DNA of 64,000 bases from Trujillonella humicola. GTDB lineage: Bacteria > Actinomycetota > Actinomycetes > Mycobacteriales > Geodermatophilaceae. Where the stretch lies: assembly GCF_046233715.1 (NCBI RefSeq), contig NZ_JBJNRJ010000018.1, forward strand, positions 1 through 64,000, given 5' to 3'. The notes under the pieces were generated by a model. It had not been told where the DNA came from, made no database searches, and worked only from the letters and a program-made list of their open reading frames with translations. Every line of letters starts with the position of its first letter. The first letter of the stretch is position 1. A program made the translations under genes and the position numbers. Of this stretch, positions 25,937-34,583 are shown one piece after another.

Positions 25937-27061
25937 GTGAGCCCTGCGGCCGCCGGCGGCCGGATCGGCGGTGTGGACCTCGCCCGTGGCGTCGCGGTCC
26001 TGGGCATGTTCGGCGCCCACATGGGCATCGGGCGCGACGCGGAGCTGGACTGGGCCCCGTCGACGTGGCCGGCCGTGGTCGACGGGCGCTCGGCGGTCCT
26101 CTTCGCCGTCCTCGCCGGGGTGTCGATCGCCCTGCTCTCCGGCGGGCGGGAGCCGGCGGCGGGGGAGGAGCTGGTCCGGGCGCGGGTGCGCGTGCTCGTG
26201 CGGGCCGCGTGGATCTTCCTGATCGGCGGTCTGCTGGAGCTGCTCGGCACGTTCGTCGCGGTGATCCTCGGGGTCTACGCCGTCCTGTTCGTGCTCGCCG
26301 TGCCCTTCCTCCGCTGGCCACCCGGCCGGCTGCTCGTCCTCGCCGCGGTGCTCGCCGTCGTCGCCCCCGTCGTGGACCTCGTCGCCGGGCAGCTGGTCAC
26401 CGAGCGCGGCGGGACGGACCTGCCGTTCGCCCGGCTCGTCGTCACCGGCTTCTACCCGGCGCTGATCTGGTGGACGTTCGTCCTGGTGGGGCTCGCCGTC
26501 GGGCGGCTCGACCTGCGCGCGGCACGGACGCGGGCCGGCCTGGTGGGCGCCGGCGCGGCGCTGGCCGTGCTCGGCTACGCGGGCGGGTGGCTGACCACGC
26601 GCACCTGGGCCGGCGGCCGGGCCTCCGACCGCATCGGCGAGGGGTACCGGCACGTCGGGGAGCTCGACCCGGCGTGGCTCAGCGGCGCGGCGCCGCACGG
26701 CGGGACGACGTTCGAGGTCGTGGGCTCCACCGGCGTGGCGCTGGCCGTGCTGGGGCTGTGCCTGGCGCTGGCCGACGGCGCGCCGTGGCTGGTCCGGCCG
26801 GTCGCCTCCGTCGGCGCCCTGGCCCTCTCCGTGTACGCCGCGCACCTGGTGGCGATCGCGCTGATCGACCCCGGCTTCCCCGCCGGGACCGGCCTGTGGC
26901 TGCGCTTCTGCGCCGTCGCGCTGGTCGCGGCGACCCTGTGGCGGACGCTAGTCGGCCGCGGCCCGCTCGAGTGGGTGCTCGCCCGGAGCTCGCGCGCCGC
27001 GGCGCGCCCGCCGCGGGCGGGTGGGGCGGCTGCCCGCGGGGCGGTGCCGCCCGCGCCGTAG
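25937..27061 (+). CDS. Heparan-alpha-glucosaminide N-acetyltransferase-like/DUF418-type membrane protein
   Basis: 374 residues with about ten membrane segments. It opens with GRIGGVDLARGVAVLGMFGAHMG, the RxxGxDxARGxAxxGMxxxH pattern of DUF1624/HGSNAT-like acyltransferases. It ends with a DUF418-like segment (SVGALALSVYAAHLV). By family it may acetylate a cell-surface compound across the membrane; the substrate is unknown. The tail after about residue 345 is Arg/Ala/Pro-rich. It sits between pdxS and pdxT, 19 bases after pdxS, and separates a pair that is normally adjacent. Confidence 0.75.
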   Translation: MSPAAAGGRIGGVDLARGVAVLGMFGAHMGIGRDAELDWAPSTWPAVVDGRSAVLFAVLAGVSIALLSGGREPAAGEELVRARVRVLVRAAWIFLIGGLLELLGTFVAVILGVYAVLFVLAVPFLRWPPGRLLVLAAVLAVVAPVVDLVAGQLVTERGGTDLPFARLVVTGFYPALIWWTFVLVGLAVGRLDLRAARTRAGLVGAGAALAVLGYAGGWLTTRTWAGGRASDRIGEGYRHVGELDPAWLSGAAPHGGTTFEVVGSTGVALAVLGLCLALADGAPWLVRPVASVGALALSVYAAHLVAIALIDPGFPAGTGLWLRFCAVALVAATLWRTLVGRGPLEWVLARSSRAAARPPRAGGAAARGAVPPAP

Positions 27062-27064
27062 ATT
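27059..27064 (+). promoter_or_regulatory. Leaderless -10 box of pdxT
   Basis: TAGATT starts inside the stop codon of the preceding membrane protein gene and ends 8 bases before the pdxT GTG. It gives pdxT-yebC its own promoter. Confidence 0.55.
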
Positions 27065-27072
27065 GGCCGGCC

Positions 27073-27735
27073 GTGCGTGGAGGACCGGTCGTGGGCGTGC
27101 TGGCCCTGCAGGGAGACGTCCGCGAGCACCTCGCCGCGCTGGCCGCCGAGGGCGTCCCCGCGGTGCCGGTGCGGCGGCCCGAGGAGCTCGCCGGGGTCGA
27201 CGGGCTGGTGATCCCGGGCGGGGAGTCGACGACCATCGCCAAGCTCGCCACCCGCTTCGGCGTCCTCGGCCCGCTGCGGGACGCCGTCCGGTCCGGGCTG
27301 CCCGCGTACGGCTCCTGCGCCGGGATGATCCTGCTGGCCGACCGGCTGCTCGACGCGCCGCCCGGTCAGGAGACGGTCGGCGGGCTGGACGTGACCGTGC
27401 GGCGCAACGCCTTCGGCCGGCAGGTCGACTCCTTCGAGTCCCGCGTGCAGCTCACCGGCACCGGCCTGGACGGACCGCCGGTGCCCGCCGTCTTCATCCG
27501 CGCACCGTGGGTGGAGGAGGCCGGGGCGGGCGTCGAGGTGCTCGGCCGGGTCGTCGGCGGACCGGGCGACGGTAAGATCGTGGCGGTTCGCCAGGGGGAC
27601 CTCCTGGCCACCAGCTTCCACCCCGAGCTGACCGGGGACCGCCGGGTGCACGCGCTGTTCGTCGAGATCGTGCGCAGTGCCCGGGAGCGCAGGTCCGGCG
27701 CCGTCGCCGGGGAGGAGAGGAGACCACCGCCATGA
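27073..27735 (+). CDS. pdxT: PLP synthase glutaminase subunit PdxT
   Basis: 220 residues. Class I glutaminase that feeds ammonia to PdxS. Conserved GVLALQGDVREH, IPGGESTTIAKL, the nucleophile in GSCAGM (Cys82), RNAFGRQVDSFES and the His-Glu pair in TSFHPELT. The frame is open far upstream but overlaps the membrane protein; GTG 27073 fits the -10 box and the family start. It overlaps yebC by 4 bases (ATGA). Confidence 0.95.
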   Translation: MRGGPVVGVLALQGDVREHLAALAAEGVPAVPVRRPEELAGVDGLVIPGGESTTIAKLATRFGVLGPLRDAVRSGLPAYGSCAGMILLADRLLDAPPGQETVGGLDVTVRRNAFGRQVDSFESRVQLTGTGLDGPPVPAVFIRAPWVEEAGAGVEVLGRVVGGPGDGKIVAVRQGDLLATSFHPELTGDRRVHALFVEIVRSARERRSGAVAGEERRPPP

Positions 27736-28481
27736 GCGGCCATTCCAAGTGGGCGACCACGAAGCACAAGAAGGCCGGGATCGACGCCAAGCGGGGCAAG
27801 CTCTTCGCGAAGCTGATCAAGAACATCGAGGTCGCCGCCCGCACCGGCGGCGGAGACCCGGCCGGCAACCCGACGCTGTTCGACGCCATCCAGAAGGCGA
27901 AGAAGAGCTCGGTGCCCAACGACAACATCGACCGCGCGGTCAAGCGCGGGTCCGGCGCGGAGGCCGGCGGCGTCGACTACCAGGGCATCACCTACGAGGG
28001 CTACGCGCCCGGCGGGGTCGCCGTCCTCATCGAGTGCCTCACCGACAACAAGAACCGGTCGGCCATGGAGGTGCGCACGGCCATGACCCGCAACGGCGGG
28101 TCGATGGCCGACCCGGGCTCGGTGGCCTACCTGTTCTCCCGCAAGGGCGTCATCGTCGTGCCGGCGGCCGAGGGGGTCGACGAGGACTCGGTCCTCATGG
28201 CCGTGCTCGACGCCGGCGCCGAGGAGGTCCGCGACCAGGGCGACTCCTTCGAGGTCGTCTGCGAGCCCGGCGACCTGGTCGCCGTGCGCAGTGCGCTGCA
28301 GGACGCCGGGATCGACTACGACTCCGCCGACGCCGGGTTCGTGCCCAGCGTGAGCGTCGAGCTGGACGAGGAGACCGCGGGCAAGGTCTTCCGGCTCGTC
28401 GACGCGCTCGAGGACTGCGACGACGTACAGAACGTGTACGCGAACTACGACGTCTCCGACGAGGTGCTCGAGAGAATCTAG
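27732..28481 (+). CDS. yebC: YebC/PmpR-family regulatory protein
   Basis: 249 residues starting MSGHSKWATTKHKKAGIDAKRGKLF, the invariant opening of the family. Central PNDNIDRAVKRGSG and CLTDNKNRS are also conserved. Family members act as DNA-binding regulators or, in recent work, in relieving ribosome stalling. Its location next to ruvCAB is conserved across bacteria and implies co-regulation with recombination functions. Start overlaps pdxT. Confidence 0.95.
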   Translation: MSGHSKWATTKHKKAGIDAKRGKLFAKLIKNIEVAARTGGGDPAGNPTLFDAIQKAKKSSVPNDNIDRAVKRGSGAEAGGVDYQGITYEGYAPGGVAVLIECLTDNKNRSAMEVRTAMTRNGGSMADPGSVAYLFSRKGVIVVPAAEGVDEDSVLMAVLDAGAEEVRDQGDSFEVVCEPGDLVAVRSALQDAGIDYDSADAGFVPSVSVELDEETAGKVFRLVDALEDCDDVQNVYANYDVSDEVLERI

Positions 28482-28568
28482 GACCCCCCTCCCGCCTCGC
28501 ACGCTCGGCGCGGGCCCCTGCGAGCCGGTCATCGGTGTGTTGCGGCGCTGGTCGTCGGCCGCACCGGC

Positions 28569-28574
28569 TAGCCT
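28569..28574 (+). promoter_or_regulatory. -10 box of ruvCAB
   Basis: TAGCCT gives a start near 28581 and a leader of about 30 bases ending in CAGGAGG before the ruvC ATG. The 28482-28611 gap contains no gene. Confidence 0.5.
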
Positions 28575-28611
28575 CGGTCGAACACCAGTTCGGCAGTGGT
28601 CAGGAGGCTCC

Positions 28612-29172
28612 ATGCGGGTGCTGGGCATCGATCCCGGCCTCACCCGGTGCGGGTGGGGCGTCGTCGACGGCCGCCCCGGCGCCCGGCCGGTCGCGGTCGG
28701 CGTGGGAGTGGTCCGCAGCTCGCCGGAGCTGGAGCTGGAGCTGCGCCTGCTGGAGCTGCACACGGCCGTCACCGCGCTGCTGCGCGAGCACCGGCCCGAC
28801 GTGGTGGCCATCGAGCGGGTCTTCACCCAGAACAACAAGGGCACGGCCACCGGCACCGCGCAGGCGGCCGGGGTGGCGGCGCTGGCCGCGGCCCAGGCCG
28901 ACCGGCCGGTCGCCTGGCACACGCCGAGCGAGGTCAAGGCCGCGATCTCCGGCAGCGGCCGGGCCGACAAGGAGCAGGTCGCACTCATGGTGACCCGGGT
29001 GCTCGGGCTGGCCGCCGCGCCGAAGCCGGCCGACGCGGCCGACGCCCTGGCCCTGGCCGTCTGCCACGTGTGGCGGGGCCCCGCGCAGCACCGGCTGCGC
29101 GTCGCAGCCCTCGCCGGAGGAATCGGAGCGGGCGTCCGACCGCGGACGCTCCCGCGTTGGCAGGGGGTCTGA
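28612..29172 (+). CDS. ruvC: Holliday junction resolvase RuvC
   Basis: 186 residues from the ATG behind CAGGAGG (5-base gap). VLGIDPGLTRCGWGVV carries the first catalytic Asp, VVAIERVFTQNNKGTATGTAQAAG the Glu and the wedge region, and PKPADAADALALAVCH the C-terminal Asp residues. RuvC cleaves Holliday junctions brought by RuvAB. The C-terminal 20 residues are basic and variable. Confidence 0.95.
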   Translation: MRVLGIDPGLTRCGWGVVDGRPGARPVAVGVGVVRSSPELELELRLLELHTAVTALLREHRPDVVAIERVFTQNNKGTATGTAQAAGVAALAAAQADRPVAWHTPSEVKAAISGSGRADKEQVALMVTRVLGLAAAPKPADAADALALAVCHVWRGPAQHRLRVAALAGGIGAGVRPRTLPRWQGV

Positions 29173-29174
29173 CC

Positions 29175-29813
29175 GTGATCGCGAGCGTGCACGGCCGGGT
29201 GGCGGCGGTGTCGCCGGACGGCGCCGTGGTGGAGGTCGGCGGCGTGGGCCTGGCCGTGCAGTGCACGCCGGGCACCATCGCCCGGCTGCAGGTGGGGGAG
29301 AGCGCGCGGCTGTCGACCAGCCTCGTCGTCCGCGAGGACTCGCTCACCCTCTACGGCTTCGCCGACGACGACGAGCGGCAGCTGTTCGAGCTGCTGCAGA
29401 CCGCCAACGGGGTGGGGCCGCGGCTGGCCCAGGCGGTGCTGGCGATCCACCCGCCCCGGGAGGTGCGCCGCGCCGTGTCGATGGCCGACGTGAAGGCGCT
29501 CATGCAGGTGCCCGGGATCGGCAAGAAGGGCGCCGAGCGGTTGATCCTGGAGCTGCGCGACCGGCTCGGCACCACCGCGACCGACACGTCGCTCGACGGC
29601 CCCGCCCTGCCGGCGGGCACGGTGCCGCTGACGCCGATCGCCCCCTGGCGTGACCAGCTCACCGCGGCTCTGGTGGGCCTGGGCTGGTCGGGCAAGGAGG
29701 CCGAGACGGCGCTCGCCGCTCTCGCCCCGGTCGCCGAGGAGCAGCAGGAGAACGGCGGCGTGCAGATCGCCGCCCTGCTCCGGCAGGCCATCCAGCTCCT
29801 GGGGCGGTCGTGA
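29175..29813 (+). CDS. ruvA: Holliday junction branch-migration protein RuvA
   Basis: 212 residues, GTG start 2 bases after ruvC. N-terminal OB fold (VIASVHGRVAAVSPDGAVVEVGGVG), helix-hairpin-helix pairs (LFELLQTANGVGPRLAQAVLA and VPGIGKKGAERLILELRD), and the C-terminal RuvB-binding domain (PWRDQLTAALVGLGWSGKEAETAL) after an acidic linker. It forms the tetramer that holds the four-way junction. Confidence 0.95.
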   Translation: MIASVHGRVAAVSPDGAVVEVGGVGLAVQCTPGTIARLQVGESARLSTSLVVREDSLTLYGFADDDERQLFELLQTANGVGPRLAQAVLAIHPPREVRRAVSMADVKALMQVPGIGKKGAERLILELRDRLGTTATDTSLDGPALPAGTVPLTPIAPWRDQLTAALVGLGWSGKEAETALAALAPVAEEQQENGGVQIAALLRQAIQLLGRS

Positions 29814-30934
29814 GCGCGCCGTTCGACCGGGGGCTGCCCGCCGAGGTCGACGACGACCTCGGCCGCCAGTTCGCCGTGTCCCCGCAGGCCGGCGAGGAGG
29901 AGCGCGTCGTCGAGTCGGCGCTGCGCCCGCACTCGCTGCACGACTTCATCGGCCAGCCGAAGGTCGCCCGCCAGCTGGCCCTGGTGCTCGAGGGAGCCAA
30001 GCGCCGCGGCCGGCCGCCGGACCACGTGCTGCTGTCCGGTCCGCCCGGGCTGGGCAAGACCAGCCTCGCGCTCATCATCGGCTCGGAGCTGGGCACCTCG
30101 GTGAAGATCACCAGCGGGCCGGCCATCGAGCGGTCCGGCGACCTGGCGGCGATGCTGTCCAACCTCGGCCCCGGTGACGTGCTGTTCATCGACGAGATCC
30201 ACCGCATCGCCCGGCCGGCCGAGGAACTGCTGTACATGGCGATGGAGGACTTCCGGGTCGACGTCGTCGTCGGCAAGGGGCCCGGCGCCACCGCCATCCC
30301 GCTGGACATCAACCCCTTCACGCTGGTCGGCGCCACCACGCGGGCCGGGCTGCTGACCGGGCCGCTGCGCGACCGCTTCGGCTTCGTCGGCCAGATGGAG
30401 TTCTACGAGCCGGCCGAGCTGCAGCAGGTGCTGGCCCGCAGCGCCGAGCTGCTCGGCGTGGAGCTGACCCCCGACGGGTCGGCGGAGATCGCCGGCCGCT
30501 CGCGGGGCACCCCGCGGATCGCCAACCGGCTGCTCCGCCGGGTGCGCGACTACGCCGAGGTGGAGGCCGACGGCCGGGTGACCCTCGCGGTCGCACGGGC
30601 GGCGCTGGCCCTCTACGACGTCGACGACCTCGGGCTGGACCGGCTCGACCGTGCGGTGCTCGAGGCGCTGGTCGTGCGCTTCGGCGGCGGGCCGGTCGGC
30701 GTCTCCACCCTGGCGGTCGCGGTCGGAGAGGAGTCGCACACCGTCGAGGAGGTGTGCGAGCCGTTCCTCGTCCGCGCCGGCCTGCTCGCGCGGACGCCGC
30801 GGGGCCGGGTGGCCACGGAGGCGGCCTGGCGGCACCTCGGTCAGCCGCTCCCGCGCGGCGGTCTCCCGCTCGGCAGCGGCTCACCCGTCACGTTGGCCCC
30901 GCGCCCGGACCCCGAACCGCTCTTCGACGCCTAG
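29810..30934 (+). CDS. ruvB: Holliday junction branch-migration ATPase RuvB
   Basis: 374 residues, GTGA overlap with ruvA. AAA+ motor: Walker A GPPGLGKTS, Walker B LFIDEIHRI, sensor 1 VGATTRAG, arginine finger region GPLRDRFGFV and the C-terminal winged helix (LDRLDRAVLEALVVRFGGGPVGVSTLAVAVGEE). About 30 extra N-terminal residues precede the RPHSLHDFIGQ start of the family core. The C-terminus is longer and Pro-rich. Confidence 0.95.
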   Translation: MSAPFDRGLPAEVDDDLGRQFAVSPQAGEEERVVESALRPHSLHDFIGQPKVARQLALVLEGAKRRGRPPDHVLLSGPPGLGKTSLALIIGSELGTSVKITSGPAIERSGDLAAMLSNLGPGDVLFIDEIHRIARPAEELLYMAMEDFRVDVVVGKGPGATAIPLDINPFTLVGATTRAGLLTGPLRDRFGFVGQMEFYEPAELQQVLARSAELLGVELTPDGSAEIAGRSRGTPRIANRLLRRVRDYAEVEADGRVTLAVARAALALYDVDDLGLDRLDRAVLEALVVRFGGGPVGVSTLAVAVGEESHTVEEVCEPFLVRAGLLARTPRGRVATEAAWRHLGQPLPRGGLPLGSGSPVTLAPRPDPEPLFDA

Positions 30935-30937
30935 ACT
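30932..30937 (+). promoter_or_regulatory. -10 box of yajC-secDF-apt
   Basis: TAGACT overlaps the ruvB stop codon and would give a leader of about 163 bases before the yajC GTG. I see no gene and no known riboswitch in that leader; it could hold a second promoter. Confidence 0.4.
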
Positions 30938-31106
30938 GCCTGTCGCTGGCGCGCAACTCGACCGAGGAGACGGTCCGGCCGGCCGTGCGCTCCACGGCTG
31001 GTCGCTGCGCGCCCCAGTGATGTGAACAGCCGACGTACCCGAGCGGTCCCGTCCCGGATCGCACCGACCGCGCGCAGTCCCGGCGCGGTAGAGAGGCACC
31101 CCTGCC

Positions 31107-31460
31107 GTGGAGTTCTTTCCCCTGATCCTGCTCGCGCTGGCCTTCGTGCTGCTCATCGTGATGCCGGCGCGCCAGCGCAAGCGGATGGCGGCCCAGCAGC
31201 AGCAGATGCAGGAGTCCCTGCAGCCGGGGACGCCCGTCATGACGACCAGCGGCATGCACGGCACGGTGTCGGGCAAGACCGACACCACCGTGGACGTCGA
31301 GGTCGCGCCGGGGGTGGTCGTCACCTTCGCGCTGCAGGCCATCCTCGAGGTGCGCAAGCCGGTGACCGCCGGCTCCGACGCCACCTCCACCGACGGTGCG
31401 ACCCCTGGCGACGACACCCCGGGCATCGTCGACGGCGGTCCCGCCGACCAGAACCGCTGA
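31107..31460 (+). CDS. yajC: Preprotein translocase subunit YajC
   Basis: 117 residues. One N-terminal membrane helix (FFPLILLALAFVLLIVMPARQRKRMAAQQQQMQESLQPG in order) is followed by the small cytoplasmic YajC domain (TPVMTTSGMHGTVSGKTDTTVDVEVAPGVVVTFALQAI). The tail is acidic and Thr-rich. YajC accompanies SecDF in the holo-translocon. GTG start; 7 bases before secD. Confidence 0.93.
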   Translation: MEFFPLILLALAFVLLIVMPARQRKRMAAQQQQMQESLQPGTPVMTTSGMHGTVSGKTDTTVDVEVAPGVVVTFALQAILEVRKPVTAGSDATSTDGATPGDDTPGIVDGGPADQNR

Positions 31461-31467
31461 GCTTCCC

Positions 31468-33189
31468 GTGGCCAACCGCCAGCTCCCCGCGCGCCGGTAC
31501 TTCGCCGCGTTCCTGCTGATCGTCGCCGGGCTCTACGCCCTGGTGTTCTTCACCGGCGACACCCGCACCCCGCAGCTGGGGCTGGACCTGCGCGGTGGCA
31601 CCACGGTGACGTTGTCGGCGCAGACGCCCGGCGGGGGTGCACCCGACCCGGAGGACCTGGAGCTGGCCCGCCGGATCATCGAGCAGCGCGTCAACGGCCT
31701 GGGCGTCGCCGAGGCCTCGGTGGTCACCGAGGGCAACACGAACATCGTCATCTCGGTCCCCGGGGAGGACGGCGAGCAGGCCCGCGAGCTCGGCCAGACC
31801 GCCCAGCTGAGGTTCCGGCCGGTGATCTGCCCGTCGGTGACCGATCTCACGGGCCTGTGCTCGACGCTGGACAACACGGTGACCGGGTCGGCTCCGGACG
31901 CCCCGGCGGAGCCCGCCGACGGCACCGCGCCCACCGACGGCACCGCGCCCACCGACGGCACCGCGCCCACCGACGGCACCGCGCCCACCGACGGCACCGC
32001 GCCCACCGACGGCACCGCGCCCACCGACGGTTCGGCGCCCCCGGCCGATCCCGCGGAGCCGACCACGCCGGCGGTCGCGGCGAGCGCCGAGGAGGCGGCA
32101 CCCGCCTACGACGCGCTGCGCTGCGATGCGCAGGACGAGCCGGTCCTGCCCGCCGATCCCGGCTCCTACGTCGCGGCCTGCACCGAGGACGGGCAGGGCA
32201 AGTACCTGCTGGGCCCGGCGATCATCGAGGGCACCGAGATCGAGGACGCGCGGGCCGGCACGCAGCAGGGCACCGGCGAGTGGATCGTGCTGCTGGACTT
32301 CAACGGCAACGGTGAGCAGACCTGGGCCGAGTACACGATCGCCCACCAGCAGGAGCAGGTGGCGTTCACGCTCGACGAGCGGGTCGTGTCCGCGCCGGTC
32401 ATCCAGTCGGCCATCACCAGCAACCCGACGACGATCACCGGGCAGTTCGACCAGGCCGGCGCCGAGGAGCTGGCCAACCAGCTGCGCTACGGCGCCCTGC
32501 CGCTGACCTTCTCCCAGGCCACCGCGCAGTCGATCTCCACCGAGCTGGGCGAGGAGCAGCTGCAGGCCGGGCTGATCGCGGGCGCCATCGGCGTCGGGCT
32601 GGTCTTCGTGTACGCGCTGGTCTACTACCGGCTGCTCGGGCTGGTGATGATCGCCAGCCTCCTGCTGTCGGCGGTCGTCGTCTACGGCTGCCTGGTGCTG
32701 CTCGGCCGGCAGATCGGCTTCACCCTCAGCCTCGCCGGGATCGCCGGGTTCATCGTGTCGATCGGCATCACCGCCGACTCGTTCGTCGTCTACTTCGAAC
32801 GGCTCAAGGACGAGATCCGCGAGGGCCGCGCGCTGCGCTCGGCCGTGCCGCGGGCCTGGGTCCGGGCGCGCCGGACGATCCTCTCGGCCGACGCGGTCAG
32901 CTTCCTGGCGGCGGCCATCCTGTACTGGCTGGCCATCGGGGACGTGAAGGGCTTCGCGTTCACGCTGGGCATGTCGACCGTCCTCGACCTCGTGGTCGTC
33001 TTCCTGTTCACCCACCCGCTGATGGTCGTGCTCGCCCGCTTCCGGTCCTTCGGCAGCAGCCGCTTGTCGGGCCTGGGCGCCAGCCTCGACCGTCCCCGCG
33101 CCCCGCGTTCCGCGGCCGCGGGCGAGCGCGAGCTGGTCGGTGCCGGGACCGGCGCGGGCAGCACCGCCATCGACAGGAGCCTCACATGA
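31468..33189 (+). CDS. secD: Protein translocase subunit SecD with repeat insertion
   Basis: 573 residues. Helix 1 (YFAAFLLIVAGLYALVFF), LGLDLRGGTTV (the D1 motif), the P1 head (ARRIIEQRVNGLGVAEASVVTEGNTNIVISVPG) and five C-terminal helices (LIAGAIGVGLVFVYALVYYRLLGLVMIASL onward) are complete. SecD uses proton motive force to pull exported proteins. Residues about 152-187 are six copies of GTAPTD placed in the periplasmic head after the VTDLTGLCSTLDN segment. A charged tail of about 50 residues ends the protein. Its stop overlaps secF (ATGA). Confidence 0.94.
   Translation: MANRQLPARRYFAAFLLIVAGLYALVFFTGDTRTPQLGLDLRGGTTVTLSAQTPGGGAPDPEDLELARRIIEQRVNGLGVAEASVVTEGNTNIVISVPGEDGEQARELGQTAQLRFRPVICPSVTDLTGLCSTLDNTVTGSAPDAPAEPADGTAPTDGTAPTDGTAPTDGTAPTDGTAPTDGTAPTDGSAPPADPAEPTTPAVAASAEEAAPAYDALRCDAQDEPVLPADPGSYVAACTEDGQGKYLLGPAIIEGTEIEDARAGTQQGTGEWIVLLDFNGNGEQTWAEYTIAHQQEQVAFTLDERVVSAPVIQSAITSNPTTITGQFDQAGAEELANQLRYGALPLTFSQATAQSISTELGEEQLQAGLIAGAIGVGLVFVYALVYYRLLGLVMIASLLLSAVVVYGCLVLLGRQIGFTLSLAGIAGFIVSIGITADSFVVYFERLKDEIREGRALRSAVPRAWVRARRTILSADAVSFLAAAILYWLAIGDVKGFAFTLGMSTVLDLVVVFLFTHPLMVVLARFRSFGSSRLSGLGASLDRPRAPRSAAAGERELVGAGTGAGSTAIDRSLT
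31921..32028 (+). repeat. Six perfect 18-bp tandem repeats inside secD
   Basis: GGCACCGCGCCCACCGAC is repeated six times without a mismatch, encoding GTAPTD per unit. Being in frame and exact, it is prone to slippage that would change the linker length by six residues at a time. Confidence 0.97.
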
Positions 33190-34583
33190 GTCGCGACGAG
33201 TCCCGGCCCGACGAGGAGATCGCGGTCGGCACGGACGCCGACGAGCGGCGGGACGCCTCGTCCGCGGCCGCCGACGCGGCTGCTACCGCCGACGACGACG
33301 CGCTGGCCGACGCCGGGCTCCCGCAGGAGGGCGCGGCCGCGCCGCGCCGGCCGCAGCGCCGCGCCTCGCTGGCCCACCGGCTCTACAACGGCGAGGCGGG
33401 GCTGGACGTCGTCGGGCGCAGCCGGTTGATCTACCGGATCACCGCCGTGGTGGTGCTGCTGTGCATCGCCACGCTCGCGTTCCGCGGGTTCAACTTCGGC
33501 ATCGACTTCTCCGGTGGCAACAGCTTCCGGCTGCCCGGGACCATCGAGCAGCTGACCGAGGTCCGCGAGGCCGCCGAGGACACCGGCGCGCAGGTCGCCT
33601 CGGCCCAGGTCGTCGGCGGCAACTCCATCCTGCTGCGCACCGAGGGCCTGGACAACGACGGCGAGCGCGCGGTCGTCGCGGCGGTCGCCGAGGCGGCCGG
33701 GGTCGACGCGGACCAGGTCAGCCCCGAGGCGGTGAGCGCGGAGTGGGGCTCGGACATCACCCAGCAGGCGCTGGTCGCCCTCGTGGTGTTCCTGGTGGCG
33801 GTGATCGCCTTCCTCGCGATCAGGTTCCAGCCGAAGATGGCCATCGGGGCGATCGCCGCGCTGCTGCACGACATCGTGCTGACCGCCGGCGTCTACTCGC
33901 TGATCGGCTTCGAGGTGACGCCGGCCACGGTGGTCGGCTTCCTGACGATCCTCGGCTTCTCGCTGTACGACACCGTCGTCGTCTTCGACAAGGTCGACGA
34001 GAACGTGCGAGACCTGGAACGGTCCGCCCGCATGACCTGGGGCGAGGCCGCGAACCTGGCGGTCAACCAGACCCTGATGCGCTCGATCAACACGTCGGTG
34101 ATCGCCCTGCTGCCCGTCGCCGGGCTGCTGTTCGTCGGCGTGGGCCTGCTGGGGGTCGGCACCCTCAAGGACCTCGCCCTCGTGCTCTTCGTCGGACTGG
34201 CCGCGGGCACCTACTCGTCGATCTTCCTGGCCACCCCGATCGTCGCCGACCTCAAGGAGCGCGAGCCGGAGGTGGTGGCCCTGCGCAAGCGGGTGCTCGC
34301 GCGGCGCGCCTCGGCCGCCCGCGAGGCGGCGGGCCGGGGCACCGGCCCCGGGCGCGGGCCCGTGGCCAGCGCCCGCCGCGCCCCGGCGGCCCGGCGGCAG
34401 GCCACGGTCGGCGCGGGGGCGCGCGAGGAGGACCTCGGGCCGGTCCGGGCCGACGTGGTCGTCGAGTCGCCGTCCTCGGTGGGACCGGCCGAGCCCCGCT
34501 CGGGTGCCACGGCGGCGCCGCGCCCCGGCGCACGGCCGCAGCGGCCGGCCGGCCGCCGTGGTGGCGGCAGGAAGCGCCGGTGA
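33186..34583 (+). CDS. secF: Protein translocase subunit SecF
   Basis: 465 residues, longer than usual because of an acidic N-terminal extension (about 70 residues) and a basic Ala/Arg/Pro tail (about 110 residues). The core has FNFGIDFSGGNSFRL (periplasmic D4-like motif), WGSDITQQALVALVVFLVAVIAF helix, LHDIVLTAGVYSLIGFEVTPATVVGFLTILGFSLYDTVVVFDKVDEN and QTLMRSINTSV, all diagnostic. Partner of SecD. GTGA overlap with apt. Confidence 0.94.
   Translation: MSRDESRPDEEIAVGTDADERRDASSAAADAAATADDDALADAGLPQEGAAAPRRPQRRASLAHRLYNGEAGLDVVGRSRLIYRITAVVVLLCIATLAFRGFNFGIDFSGGNSFRLPGTIEQLTEVREAAEDTGAQVASAQVVGGNSILLRTEGLDNDGERAVVAAVAEAAGVDADQVSPEAVSAEWGSDITQQALVALVVFLVAVIAFLAIRFQPKMAIGAIAALLHDIVLTAGVYSLIGFEVTPATVVGFLTILGFSLYDTVVVFDKVDENVRDLERSARMTWGEAANLAVNQTLMRSINTSVIALLPVAGLLFVGVGLLGVGTLKDLALVLFVGLAAGTYSSIFLATPIVADLKEREPEVVALRKRVLARRASAAREAAGRGTGPGRGPVASARRAPAARRQATVGAGAREEDLGPVRADVVVESPSSVGPAEPRSGATAAPRPGARPQRPAGRRGGGRKRR

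Noticed and set aside
31921..32028. Tandem repeats considered as a CRISPR array
   Set aside because: The 18-bp units are head to tail with no spacers and encode part of SecD.
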